NCBI GenBank assembly: GCA_028456385.1
Contig: JALNQF010000096.1
Span: 1-64,000 of the forward strand
Direction: 5' to 3'
Origin: Ophiosphaerella korrae
Lineage: Eukaryota > Ascomycota > Dothideomycetes > Pleosporales > Phaeosphaeriaceae
DNA: 64,000 nt
Part shown: positions 22,769-33,267 of the stretch, piece after piece
Position numbering within the stretch: the first letter of the stretch is position 1
How the letters are laid out: the number at the start of each line of letters is the position of its first letter
Program-made: the position numbers and the translations under genes
Notes under the pieces: generated by a model
The model's input: only the letters and a program-made list of their open reading frames with translations
What the model was told of the DNA's origin: nothing
Databases searched by the model: none

Positions 22769-24701
22769 CGTGATGCACGCTGAACAACAAAGTCGCGATC
22801 TCAAAAATGTGGCTGCAGAGCCACATATAATAGCTATTATTACGAGATTTTGTAGTGGTGTAGTAACTAGAGGCTTGCGAGTAATTTAGACTATCTGAAT
22901 TTTGCTGGGAGGCTGACGTTGCGGCCAGAGCGAGTAGTTTTGAGTGGAGCTGCTGATGCAGCTGCTGGAGACTCCTCACTACCTATGGCATCAACTACCT
23001 GTTTGCTGCGCTTGTTCTTCTGAGTAGATAAACTTGAAGCTTTTCTCTTCTGCCTCTGCTCAGGTTGTGTAGAGTTTTTAGTGTTGATGGCTGCGCGCTG
23101 AGCCGCCTTATCTGCCCTCTTCTTCTCTCTCACCAACTTAGCTGCCCCTCGCGCCACACGCTTCTCCTCAGCTAGTTTCTTGTTGTGTCGGCGAGCAGCC
23201 TGTTGTAGCTCTCTCATATCAGCCTTTGGAACAGCTCCACCATGGTACTCTTGGCGCTGCTGGAGGTTGAGAGCTTCTTGGAGTCTCTTTTTCTCATGCT
23301 GTAGAAGCTTATTTTGAGCTTGAAGGCTGTGGAGCGAAGCCCTCAGCATCTTAGCCTCAGCCTGGGCAGTATCCTTTACGGTACCCCGGATAAGGCGGTC
23401 CATCTACCTCCAGTCGCTGTCAGAGAGGTGTGACGGCGGTGCAGAGCTCTGGCTCTCGTCAGCCGGCGAGTGAGTAAACCGTTTGAGGATCCTATCAGCG
23501 TCTCTTGGCCAGATGCCTGTAGCTTCAAACGACTTGAGTATTGTTGGAGCTTTAAAAGACGTTATCCAGGCTTGCCAGAAGAGTGGAAAGAAGTCGCCTT
23601 TGCTGACCGCGATGAGGCCTTGGGCCTGCTGAAGGTAGCGAGTGAGTTCAGCTGAGTAGGCAGAGGCGAGAGGCCCAAACATTACCACATCGAGTGGCTG
23701 GAGGGAGTGAGTTGAATAAGGAGGAAGGAGAGCAAGTAGGATCCTATTTTCATCACAAAAGTTAATGAAATCTGGAGTAATATGTGAGTTATGCCCATCC
23801 AAGATGAGTAGCCGATATGAGCGTCTGGCTTTGCCTGCAGTGTAGCGGTTAAACACCTGCTCAAGCCAGGCTAGACCAATGTCATTATTCGTCCACCCAG
23901 ATGGAGATGAGCTGACAAAGACTTGATGCTCTCCAGGCTCAATTGCGTCTACCCATGCCGATCTTATGACTCCTTGGGGAGCTTCGTAGATGAGCCCAGG
24001 TGGCAGAGATGTCCCATCTGCACAGATACACGCTAGGGTAGTCATCCACTTGCGAGAGTCATCCTGGAGAGCTGCCCGAGACCCTTTCCTCTTCCATATT
24101 GCTCGGCTGAAGACACGTTTAGACCTCCCAGTGGTGCCAATCATAAAGCCTTTCTCATCCATATTGTATGTATGCTGTGGCTCTATCTGATATTCCTCCA
24201 TCTTCTGATATAATAAGTCAAAGTATAGCTTATACTTTGTATAAGAATCAGCTTTGTGGCGTGTGCGGTCAATGCCAGTGGTCCATTTGGATATAAGTGA
24301 GCTCTGGTTTCGATGGAGGAGGTGAGTTACCCAGCTCTGGCTGACCGTCTCGTGAGCTATCTGTGACGCTGAGCTTCTTATCATCTCTCTTGTAGGTGGA
24401 AGGCCTCTCTCTGTGAGTATTTTGATATATTGTACGAGCTTATGCTCTTGGTGTAGGCTGAGCTTTCTCTGGTTGAGTTTTTTGGTCTGATCTGAGCTTG
24501 TTAGGCCCCTGTGTCTTCGGCTTAGCGTAGTTCGGTCAACACCAAATTTGGCAGCAACTTCTGCGTATAAAAAATCTTCTCCTGGCGCTCGCGATTCGAT
24601 TTCTTCAATCGCGGCTTGAATTGGGTCCATATTGGTAGAGTTATCGCGTATTGTAGAGAGAGGTGGGTCAGAATCGAGTTTGGTGTTCAGCGTGCATCAC
24701 G
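22769..24701 (-). mobile_element. pogo/Fot1-like DNA transposon, about 1.93 kb
   Basis: Terminal inverted repeats: CGTGATGCACGCTGAACA at 22769 onward matches the reverse complement of the end at 24701, and continues imperfectly for about 10 more bases. Length fits Fot1-type elements. The transposase gene fills the interior. A TA target duplication, expected for this superfamily, is not visible directly next to these ends, so the true termini may be a few bases off or changed by mutation. Confidence 0.75.
22891..24630 (-). pseudogene. pogo/Fot1-like transposase with one in-frame stop
   Basis: Starting at 24630 the frame has an N-terminal Psq-type helix-turn-helix (AAKFGVDRTTLSRRHRG), a CENP-B-type DNA-binding segment, and a DDE_1 catalytic domain: YNMDEKGFMIG carries the first Asp, ILDGHNSHIT the second, and LPPYSTHSLQPLDVV then the third acidic residue. 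A TAG at 23404-23406 stops it after 408 codons. The frame then continues without shift for 170 more codons (23403-22891) with a Lys/Arg-rich coiled coil typical of the C-terminus of such proteins. One C-to-T change would explain the stop. The catalytic domain itself is uninterrupted, so a truncated protein could still be made. Confidence 0.8.
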
Positions 24702-25312
24702 CGCACAGACACGGTGGTGCTCCTGGGTGCTAATCACCTATCGGCCACCCCCGCTCCTTGGCAACACCTTGGAGCTGGAGCGAAAGACGGTATATATGTG
24801 GCGAGGCATCTTTATGTTTTATTGCTTCCCCAATGAAGATATTGTTTCTTTACGCCAAGCAGCAGCTTGTTCCTGTAACTACCCAGTACGAAATAGGGGG
24901 CGGAATACGGTCCGTGCATTTGCGGGCGTTTGTGGGCGGTCGGGGGTCTTTGCTGTCCGCCGTTCTCTATCCTGCAAAGTACATCAATTGTACTACGTCA
25001 GAGTCCCTAGAATACTGGTCTATGACGTGGAGTGATAATACTTGACAAATCGAAGAACTTATTTTCGCTCCACTCGGCTTGACTCAATTTGCCCCCCCCC
25101 CCCCAACCAGAAGGACCTGATCAAAAGCCGTCAGCCGCCACACCAAAGGCCACGATGCAAGTTGGCAGTGCAGCTCCCGGGAAAAAAGTCAGCTTGAGCG
25201 GTGGTCCCCGTTATTTCCTGCCTGCTTTGTAAGAATGGAAAGGTCGTGTTGGGAAGTCTGTGGAGGTAAAACAATAGTGGGGTCCGTGGAATCCGTGTGT
25301 TAGGGAGTCAAC
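24702..25312. other. Intergenic between transposon relics
   Basis: 610 bp with no supported gene. A run of 13 C lies at 25092-25104. Confidence 0.4.
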
Positions 25313-25490
25313 ATAAAGTGACGCACCCCACCAGCTTTGCGCACCCGTCTTGTCTCAACTCACAATGGCTTAACGCCACGCTACTCAGTTAACTTCAAAT
25401 GAAGTACATATCCAGCTTGCTATCTCATCGATTGAATCAAACCAAATTCAAAGCAATTGGCGCGTCTATTCGCCACGATCCCCACATCCA
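25313..25490 (+). mobile_element. Fragment of a second copy of relic A (N-terminal end)
   Basis: 25325-25425 is a diverged inverted copy of about 22545-22645: the terminal repeat, the start-codon region and the first codons (pattern ATQLTS.E..IQLAI). It carries an in-frame stop right after the start. Similarity fades after about 25490. Confidence 0.65.
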
Positions 25491-25953
25491 CCGTACATCT
25501 GGCCACAATACCGCTGATTGCTCACTCGGCCATCAAGGACAATCCACCACCAATGCATCAATTGCAGCCCAGATCGCCGCACTATATCTTACCGTCACCG
25601 AGCAACTGCAAGTCTTCCAAGAGAAGTTAAATACTGTCGAGGATGGGCTCATCAGCAGCATGGTCAAGAACAAGGACGGTCTTCACAAAGATTACGAGAA
25701 ATTCAGTATGTTTTATTACATTCTCACTTCCTGTTTTTATATTCCTTGTATACTAACAAATTTTGCCTACAGTGGAGAGCAGAAGCTAAACGCCACGAAC
25801 ATTTGAATAATCAAGAACGAGCTCAAAGACCTCAAGATCCAGATGGAGACAAGTGTTGATACAACACTCAAGGATCTTACCCTTGGGCCAGACAAAGACA
25901 GCAGTAATGGGAATGAGGCAGATATGACAATGACGGGTGGTAGTGGCCTGTAG
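25491..25953 (+). pseudogene. Possible remnant of an unidentified coiled-coil protein gene
   Basis: A frame at about 25540-25710 reads as an amphipathic helix (AAQIAALYLTVTEQLQVF) and ends at a plausible GT-AG intron (25711-25770). After it one frame is open to a TGA at 25804-25806 and another, to the TAG at 25951-25953, carries Lys/Glu-rich sequence, but a stop separates them. No family recognised. It may be part of an accessory segment or random open sequence. Confidence 0.25.
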
Positions 25954-25989
25954 ATTACACAATGAGTAATTGATCTTCGCATATGCCTC

Positions 25990-26139
25990 CTGTGTGCAAT
26001 TTTGTGCTGGCGCGTGATTGTACATCCCTAAGGTCATGCAACATCACCACGCCGTCGGCTCTCAAATACTTACAGGATGGGACCCCAAAACGTTTGGGAT
26101 CCCAGATGATATCATTAATCAGGTGGACCCGGTGACATT
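25990..26139 (+). pseudogene. Fragment of a FAS alpha (ketosynthase region) gene
   Basis: About 150 bp match the coding strand of the intact FAS alpha gene at roughly 43086-43235 (minus strand): the stretch coding for an FCAGARLYIPKAMR-type block through GWDPKRFGIPDDIINQVDPVT. Most of the visible differences are transitions (for example CGCGCGATT against CGCGTGATT, CCCCAAGGCC against CCCTAAGGTC). The frame contains a stop. This is a relic of another copy of the cluster's FAS alpha gene about 17 kb away and in the opposite orientation. Confidence 0.85.
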
Positions 26140-26462
26140 AGTCGAAAGTTTTCAGCTGTTCAACGTAGTGCTCAGCTAGGATTTCCTTGTCGCTATCCTG
26201 GTTACCGCTGTTCCGACACCTGTCAGATCTGTATCTGACTCTGTCGTCTGCATCAGCTCTGGAATACTCGCTCTCGTCGGAGGAACCGTCGACTGGTGAA
26301 CGTCGTCGCATGTCGCGTCGGTGCTAACGGAGGTCGATAAAGGGAGGGAGGGGTTACTGGAGGAGACTTGAAAGATGAGGTAGGCGGCATGTAGGTAGCG
26401 AAAGAGTAGAAAAGAGGAATTAAGTATACCGCTGCCATGGCAGCCTCAGTTCGGGTCGACAT
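26138..26462 (-). CDS. Hypothetical small basic protein, possibly truncated
   Basis: ATG at 26462; exon 26430-26462, intron 26324-26429 (GTATAC...GTTAG), exon 26138-26323, in phase, 72 residues. The product is Arg/Asp/Ser-rich (HRRDMRRRSPVDGSSDES and similar). No family recognised. The stop codon falls exactly where similarity to the FAS alpha fragment ends, so the original gene may have been longer and cut by the rearrangement. Reality of the gene is uncertain. Confidence 0.35.
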
Positions 26463-27129
26463 GACGCTGGCGTTAAGGTTAGAAAGGTAGGTCGCACGAG
26501 TCTGTTCATGCCACTTTTGCCAATCGCCAGCTATCTGATGAAATCCAAGGAGTAACTCCGTATAAAGGTAGGTAGCGAAACGCGATGCATGAATCCAATG
26601 TGTAAAGACAACAAGCTTCTGTGTCAGAGTTGCTCCTGGGAGGAATTCAAAGGATGGTGATCAAAATAAAGTGAAGGGAAATGAAATGATAAGAAAGTAC
26701 GATGAGGAATAAAAAGAGGGTGCGACTGATTTGGAGAAGAAAGGTAACTTCAATGCTAATGTTCTTCAATCGAGCGGCTGTGAAGTTAGGTTATACCCAG
26801 CCTGCTTATTCACCCTTGTATATTGTAAAAGGTAGGCTAGCTTAATTTGAGAGTGGATGTAAATTAAGTCCAAAATAAGCAATAATTATACTGCCAATTC
26901 AAAGTGCGGTATATCCCAACTCTTCCAAAATACATTAGTTATGGTAATTATGTAAAAAATACACGATTCTATCACTTTTACTACTAGTTAAACAATACTG
27001 TCAAGTCCATTATAAGAATTATCGTACAATAAGCGCGAACTACTAGCTGGGACCCCAGTTCCAGCTTTATCACCTCATTCCTATATCTAGTGAAACGGAG
27101 GGTACGCTCGAAGATAAACCTAGTCGATA
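26463..27129. other. Intergenic, nothing recognised
   Basis: 670 bp, AT-rich toward 26.8-27.05 kb. No gene or repeat identified. Confidence 0.4.
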
Positions 27130-28145
27130 CTAAGGATTATTTGGAAATCTTGGGTTATCACTCGGAAGTTCAGTTGGCGGGTGCTGAATCTCGATGATCG
27201 TCTGCCTCGGACTTTCTGCATATTTTTCGCTGATCTGGTTTGAATCGAATTCGTTTGCGTAGTTTTGAACCGGTATTTCTCCCATTATTGGTTGAGATGT
27301 TGTGGCTTGCTTTTTGTACTTGTTTGCACGCATGGCGAAAAAGATAACCGTGGCCACGAGAACAATTCCAACGATGACACCAATGGTAATGCCAGCTATT
27401 GCGCCGCCCGTGAGATTATTTATATTCGAGGAATTAGGGATGGCGGTGGTTGAGGCGGAGGATGATGGAACGTTTGAGGGGTAAGGCTTGATGAAGACAT
27501 CGTACTTTGGGTCGCACTTGTTGTCCCTGAAGATGAGCTAGTTGGTCCGCTCAAACTTGCTATGCTCGAAACTGAGATGGCACGGCCGAAAATTTGAGGT
27601 ATCCGTACCACGCCAACACCACTTGAGCAGCATGCCTGATTGTCGGCGCCGCAGCACCATCGTTCACTGTCTGCACGTTCAGTACATGATGTTATAGGGC
27701 TGTTACCAGCCCCATTACGCGTTTGTTCGCATACGTTGAGGCAGTTTCCACTTGTATAGTTTGCATCTGTACAGAAATTGACCCAGTATCTAAGGCGAAA
27801 AATGCGAATTAGAATTTGCAAAAGGGCGGGCTTCACCTTGCATGCAACATACGATATAGATTCCAAGCCACTCTTTGTTACGCGATTCTGACAAAGCCCA
27901 TTGGGCAGACACTCATCTTTGGTCTCTCCATTCGCTGCGTCGCCACCTGCCGGATTACTGCGATTGAGAGCGCAACGTATTGTTGAGGGACCACCGGACG
28001 TGCAAGGCTTGAACGCATCGGAAAATCCACTGCCATTAATTAGTTGATTGCCATTTACATAATAACAGGTTCCTGAAGATTGTGCATATACGCAATGAGA
28101 AACGCAGATGAGGGCCAAATTAAGGCTAAGAAGCATTTCTCGCAT
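27130..28145 (-). CDS. Cys-rich extracellular protein with one TM helix and cytoplasmic tail; apparent frameshift
   Basis: The first ~20 residues from the ATG at 28145 form a signal peptide (LLSLNLALICVSHCVYAQ). An ectodomain with many Cys follows, including paired CC motifs (ERWCCG, QACCSS), interrupted by an intron at 27790-27836. A Ser/Thr-rich stalk leads to GGAIAGITIGVIVGIVLVAT, a single membrane helix, and an 85-residue tail. The layout resembles fungal WSC/mid2-like surface proteins, though no WSC domain is evident. The stalk and the helix lie in different frames; the shift is near 27465-27500. A short unseen intron could explain it, otherwise the gene is broken by a small indel. Confidence 0.6.
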
Positions 28146-28499
28146 AGCTAATTGAAGTAAAGGTACTAAACCGTAAAATGATACCGAATCAAAGGCGAAA
28201 AAAGTAATTGCTGGAAAAGGTGAGTTCAGACAGCTTAGATTCGTTCTTGGCGAGGAGATGAAAGTTGAAGTGCGCGAGCTAAGTATTCATCAAAGATTTG
28301 GGGGTCAGGGGACAAGTATCTACCGGGCGCGTGCTGCGATGAGCTTGTCAGCTTACCTCTATTAGATAGGCTCACGACTGAATTGATTGCAATCCGTTGC
28401 AATAAAATTGAGTATCGTCTAAGCTCCGCCAGGGCGTAAGTTTGTACAGGATACCTTGCGACACGTTTGGTCTGGGGTTCTATGAAATTTGTCTTATCC
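28146..28499. other. Upstream region of the Cys-rich membrane protein and start of a duplicated segment
   Basis: Holds the presumed promoter of the gene to the left. From about 28380 it enters a segment that is repeated in diverged form near 31440. Confidence 0.35.
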
Positions 28500-28690
28500 C
28501 ATCATCTGGCGCGAAAAGGCGTTGTATAAACTGGCCAATCGGTGGCATCGCCGTAACACGAAGAGGCGATTTTATTGGCCGGTTTATACGGCGCCTTTTC
28601 GCGCCAGACGATGCCATGCTGAAGCATCAGACTAATAAATAGTACATGCATTCTTACCAGCTCTTATCTAAATGACCTACTAAAAGATTA
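28380..28690 (+). repeat. Segmental duplication, copy 1
   Basis: Similar to 31440-31650 in several blocks, for example ATGAAATTTGTCT and TCTTACCAGCT. It differs by a 114-bp hairpin element inserted at 28500-28613. Divergence is substantial and mostly transitional by eye. Confidence 0.5.
28500..28613. mobile_element. Hairpin-forming 114-bp element (foldback MITE)
   Basis: Arms of about 40 nt at 28500-28539 and 28574-28613 are inverted copies that differ by A/G or C/T transitions only within the well-matched part (CTGGCGCGAAAAGGCG is perfect), around a 34-nt centre. It is absent from the related segment near 31560, which marks it as an insertion. No clear target duplication. Confidence 0.7.
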
Positions 28691-29264
28691 AGGGAAGCAT
28701 ATAAACGGTGCTCTGGTTTAGTAGCACCAACATTCCGCTAGCTTCAATACGCTCAACTCCACCGTCCACGAAGCACAAGACTTTGATATGGAGTGAGCCA
28801 ATAGAAAAGTACGGCAGAGGACCCCCGCAGAGGCTGATCGGCCCGGATCAGGGGAGACTTTTCCACACCTTCTTATCGGCGTAGCATCCGAGACTAAAGC
28901 TTAGTAGACGACGAGTCAGATGACCAACCCTCTCTATCTTGAGATATCTGAAGGAGCCGTCCTCGTTGACTCGTTGGCTCAGCTTGTTGGCCTGACGGTA
29001 GGCCCATTATCTTGAGGGTGATCTTTTCACAGTGATTCGCGCTTATTTTCCTGCCAGTCGTTATCTTTCAGCTTGATGACCTTTCCTCCCTCCCTTGTCT
29101 TCTGTTGCCGTATATTCGAAGTCACCTTCAGCCCAGGTGACTTCTTCTTGGCCGGGTCAGCTGTAATGGTGTCAGCAACGGTCAAATGCGCCCTACGTCC
29201 TCGATTACGATTACTATGTAACCGTGAGCGAATGGATCGGTCTAGTGAGTATATATAACTGATT
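28691..29264. other. Intergenic, nothing recognised
   Basis: 570 bp. Two antisense open frames at 29.03-29.29 kb lack any domain and are not called. Confidence 0.4.
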
Positions 29265-29400
29265 GTTGATTGTTGGCGCCGCAGTACCAATGATTACTAC
29301 GTGCGCATCTAGGAGAGGATGTCATAGTAGTATTACTAGGCGCCCTACGTATTGGCTCATATATACAGAGAGTTTCCGCTTATAGAAAGTAGAATCGTGG
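29265..29400 (-). pseudogene. Diverged fragment of the Cys-rich membrane protein gene
   Basis: Resembles 27645-27770, including TTGGCGCCGCAG at 29273 against TCGGCGCCGCAG and a shared CAGTTTCC/GAGTTTCC block. It is a mutated partial copy of the ectodomain-coding region of the gene at 27130-28145. Confidence 0.5.
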
Positions 29401-29522
29401 TATATTGCTTGTCTCTTACCTTATCCAAAATAACACTATGTCAAATCCTTTCCCACTCCCGTTCGTAGTCGGGTTGTTTCCTCCACTTTACCAAATGCTG
29501 CAAACTTTTCTCCACTAGAATT

Positions 29523-31153
29523 CTAGAATTCGCTATATCGGACTTTAAGATCCAAAAGCTCTTTGGGTGGCCTAGCTACTCCTCTCAAACAGTATTTTAT
29601 TATCAATTTGTTCATTGTCAACTCGCTAGCCGGCGTAGTGTACAGGATTTGCAGAAACCCACCAGTAGATACTGAAGCACGACTATGCAGCAGCGCCGCG
29701 AGTCCGAAACCGATGGACACGAGGTAGGCAACTAGAGCTGTTACATAAGATTCAATAAGTCTCCATAGGCTTTTGAAAACGTAGCTGGTGTGATATGCTG
29801 TAGATGTGACATTAGCATCTGTGAGTGTTGTTGCCTCGTTCAAGAAAGAGATGCTGCCGTTTTTAGTCAATTCCTCGAGAATGGGAGCCGAGAGATTGAA
29901 ATATATGCCGCTGCAGCGATAAGACCTAGCATTGTAAAAGAAAATGCGAATCTGTTTTCGCCAACAATAGTATATTGCTGTTGTCTGGATTCCTTGCCTA
30001 GGATAATAAGCGTACGCTTGTAACAGGTCTAAAGGCAAAGAAATTCTGGAGGCAGTGCTTCCATGGGAAAGAAAGGTATTGAGATTAAGGGATGGAACAA
30101 ATATAAAACTCACCATATTCTGCCATCGCACAGGCGAGAAGTTCCTGGAGTACTCCTGACATCGCTCGGAGTGAGCCTCATGGTAAAGAGTCATCAACTG
30201 TTCCCTCGAACGATTGAAATAAGGTAAAGGATACTTGATTTCCTCGCCTTGGGGTCGGTGATTGCCATTTTGAAGTACCAGATCATAAAAGAGATAACGT
30301 TGACAGAGGGCGGAAGCGTTCAATCGTGCCTTTTCGGTCACATCGACGCTGATAGTTCGGATATCACTTAGTCAAGTAACACAAGCCGCATAATTTGCGT
30401 TTCTCGTTACGCGGCTAATATTGTGGAAGCTCCTTCTGTCATAGTACCTAAACAAGACACTATCGTTACGGAGGCTTCTTCTAGCATAGTTCTGGAGTAC
30501 GAGATCAAAAGCGAAGTACATGTCTTGAGACTTGCCGATAATGGTATCGTTTTGCTGTAAAAAGGCGGCGTAATAATTGAATTTTTTTTAATCTTACTGA
30601 GATTATGGTAAATGAATTGTCTAGGAAGTGCCTCAGTTGAGAATTTTCTGCGTTTGCCACTTTCGAGGTGCAGAGTTGAAGGTATCCTTTTACAACGGAG
30701 GGAAGGGCCAGAGAAGTCTATTTAATAGGTGCAATTCTCTCCGCATGGCGAAGCTCGAATGAAATACCTTCCCTCTAACATTGTCTGCGTGCCAATGCTT
30801 GAATATTGAATTTTTGTCCGTTTAGTCATAGCCAGACTCTATTGAGATCAAAACAAGTTAAAAACATATTTATAGTCCTCATCGTTGAAAGTATTGAACA
30901 TAGCGTTCTTAAAATATCAGACGAATAATTGTTTTCCTATGGAGAAACATCTAGAGTCGGAATTTAAGCAATATTGGTAGACATTCTTGGGAGCTACTGC
31001 ACTATGAGTGAACCAAGCGGGAATGCCGTCGCAACTGTAATCAAAGGAAACAACAGCCCAAAAAACCACAGTATAGGGACAACACGGAGAAGATCCACTC
31101 TGTAAAGGTAAAAGGGACTCAAATTCAGAGAAAACAGAGCGTCGGCTTTTCAT
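29523..31153 (-). pseudogene. Degenerate multi-exon fungal membrane protein gene
   Basis: The C-terminal part (29523 to about 30110) has a run TALVAYLVSIGFGLAALL that is a clear membrane helix, followed by a conserved-looking end rich in L/K. An upstream exon (about 30120-30341) carries the YLFYDLVLQN pattern; a diverged duplicate of that block (MYFAFDLVLQN) lies at 30360-30530 with stops. Near 31080 a hydrophobic stretch (VVPILWFFGLLFPL) is in another frame. It looks like one large membrane protein of a Dothideomycete family of unknown function, broken by stops and internal duplication. Alternatively only the C-terminal part is a live gene. Confidence 0.4.
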
Positions 31154-31706
31154 AAGGCCAGTGGGCTACGCCGGAGGTACTACCAAAGAAGTTATGTGAA
31201 GGGACGAATACATTGCCAAGGTACGCAAAGAACCAGGCATAGAGGGATGCAAAGTTTAAGTGAGCCACAGATCTGGACTCTCACAGGAGTCGTATTTGTT
31301 TCAGGAGATCGACCTGGGTATTCGCTAGTGTACATATAAATACATTATTTTTAATCTAAATTTCGTCCAAGACTTGGCGAATATGCCTTATGCCAAGCTC
31401 CCCGATTTTACGCCCTGCCTTGCATAAATAGCTTTGACTGCATTCGTTCCGGGGTTGAACTGATTGCAGTCCACCCCTACAGAATGCGGTACCAAGAAGC
31501 GAGGGGGTTGAGGTCGTATCCGATGCCTTGTACCCTACTCGGTTCGAGGCCCCATGAAATTTGTCTCACACTACAGCATTCGACCATTGTAGACAAGTAG
31601 TGTACGTACTCTTACCAGCTTTCTTATCCAAATAATCTGCCAAAGCTGCTAAGAGCTGGACATACACGATGCGCCCTGATTTAACTTTCAGTGTGAGTCG
31701 ATAAGA
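31154..31706 (+). repeat. Intergenic, including segmental duplication copy 2 (31440-31650)
   Basis: The right part pairs with 28380-28690 without the hairpin element. Nothing else recognised. Confidence 0.45.
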
Positions 31707-32513
31707 TTAACGGTGTAAGACGCGAAAATCAGAGTAGGTGGCACACATGTATCGGCTGACCACTGTCCCATGTTCACCGATCACCGCTTGTACACGTTGG
31801 CTACATTCCGTGGCTGTGGCACAACAGTGACATGCATCCTGTACCAACGAATTAGATGATGTTCGACTTTCCGGCGAGTGTTGCTTGATGCGGCCGCAAC
31901 CCGTCGGCATACTGCTTTGGGAGGTAAGTAGCAAACCCGCAGATTTCATTTTTGAGGATATGCAGGCCAAATGGATTTTGACTGGTGCGCATCGTAACTG
32001 CGCACCATACGGGGTAGAGTTGACAGTGGTGGAGTGGACTAGTGAACGCTAGTGAATTGACTTTGAGGATGCGATGAATCAAAACGCTGGCGTAGATCTG
32101 GATTAGGCACCTGTGTATCATTGACGTGGCAGCAGCACTCAACCTGCAAGTTTGTTTCGCCGATCTCATCGTTAATTTTCCGTATTTGTTCCGATGGAAC
32201 GGTTCGCATGCTAGTATTCGTCGCCTTTCTAGTTGTCCATTTTGATGATCTGCGTTCGCTTCCGTCTACCTAAAACGTCATTAGAAAAGGCAAGGCGTCA
32301 TGCAGCTGGGATTTTTGTCACTGTTTGCATTTATTTGAGTAGGCTTTAGATAGCTGAAAATAGGCTCCGTCTCGAGCTCAAGCTAGCCTATTGTAAGGGT
32401 ATTGTGATATGCGCCAAGACAGGAATACACCAACGCCCGCGATGCTAAATGCTCCAAAGCTAGCAACCAATGACCAACACCCAATCAGAAATAATCAACT
32501 GAAAAAAGCAGCC
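31707..32513. other. No supported gene
   Basis: Two overlapping minus-strand frames (31707-31970 and 31852-32169) contain several Cys and His but match nothing I know and have no start or splice signals that join them well. The rest is empty. Confidence 0.35.
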
Positions 32514-33267
32514 TCATTGTCCGGGTTTTCTCGCAAAGACTTGGTCAACTGCAGCGCTTGCAAGTCTTTGAACATCTTGAATGGAGCCCTTTACATCAAC
32601 AATTTCAACATCCTTGAGTTGCTTGCATTCGGCTTCGTCTGGCTCCTCAAGCGCAGCGAACTGGCTGTCGACCATGGCATCCTTCATATAGTGGCCTTGC
32701 CTTGCGCGTACACGAGCGAGGAGGGTGGCTTTATCGGCCCGTAGGTAGACGAAGTGGACGTTTGCATTGGGATCCTCGTCGTAGAGCCTCGCGATTCGAA
32801 TGACGTCCCGATACTTCTTTTTCAAGGCGCTGCAGGTGACCACAACGCCCTTGGATCCATTTTTCAATGCGATTAATGCTTGGTCTCGGAGAAGAATAAG
32901 CCAGTCCCATCGATCTTCGTCATTCAAGGGGATGCCAGCAGCCATTTTGTCGATGTTTGCTTTTGGGTGAAACTATTTGAGTCAGAAAAGTGCGAGATGA
33001 GACACAATCACTACGAACCTCATCACCCTCAATATAATCGAAGCCATAGCGATCAGACAAGTACTTAGCAACAGTGCTTTTGCCGCAGCCTGCTGGGCCA
33101 GTGACAATAAGAATGTGGTGATTGCTGGGAATGGACATGTTGTATGACTTAGTGGCATTCAGCGTGGTGGACGAAACTGCGGGCGAAGCAGTCTTGGAGG
33201 GCGGAGGCGTGGGCAGCGCTGTATAATGTACTGGCGGTGGCTGCGGCTGCTCAACTGTGTGCGACAT
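32514..33267 (-). CDS. Gluconokinase
   Basis: Exons 33019-33267 and 32514-32972 (46-bp intron) join in phase to 235 residues. The enzyme phosphorylates D-gluconate to 6-phosphogluconate, feeding the pentose phosphate pathway in the cytosol. A Pro/Ser-rich N-terminal extension of about 45 residues precedes the P-loop GPAGCGKSTVAKYL, then DYIEGDE, the family's FHPKANIDKMAAGIPLNDEDR substrate-binding stretch spanning the exon join, SALKKKYRD, and the lid region RARQGHYMKDAMVDSQF. All the usual blocks of the GntK family are there. A second ATG at about residue 44, just before the conserved core, may be the real start. It is divergent from VPS26. Confidence 0.92.
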
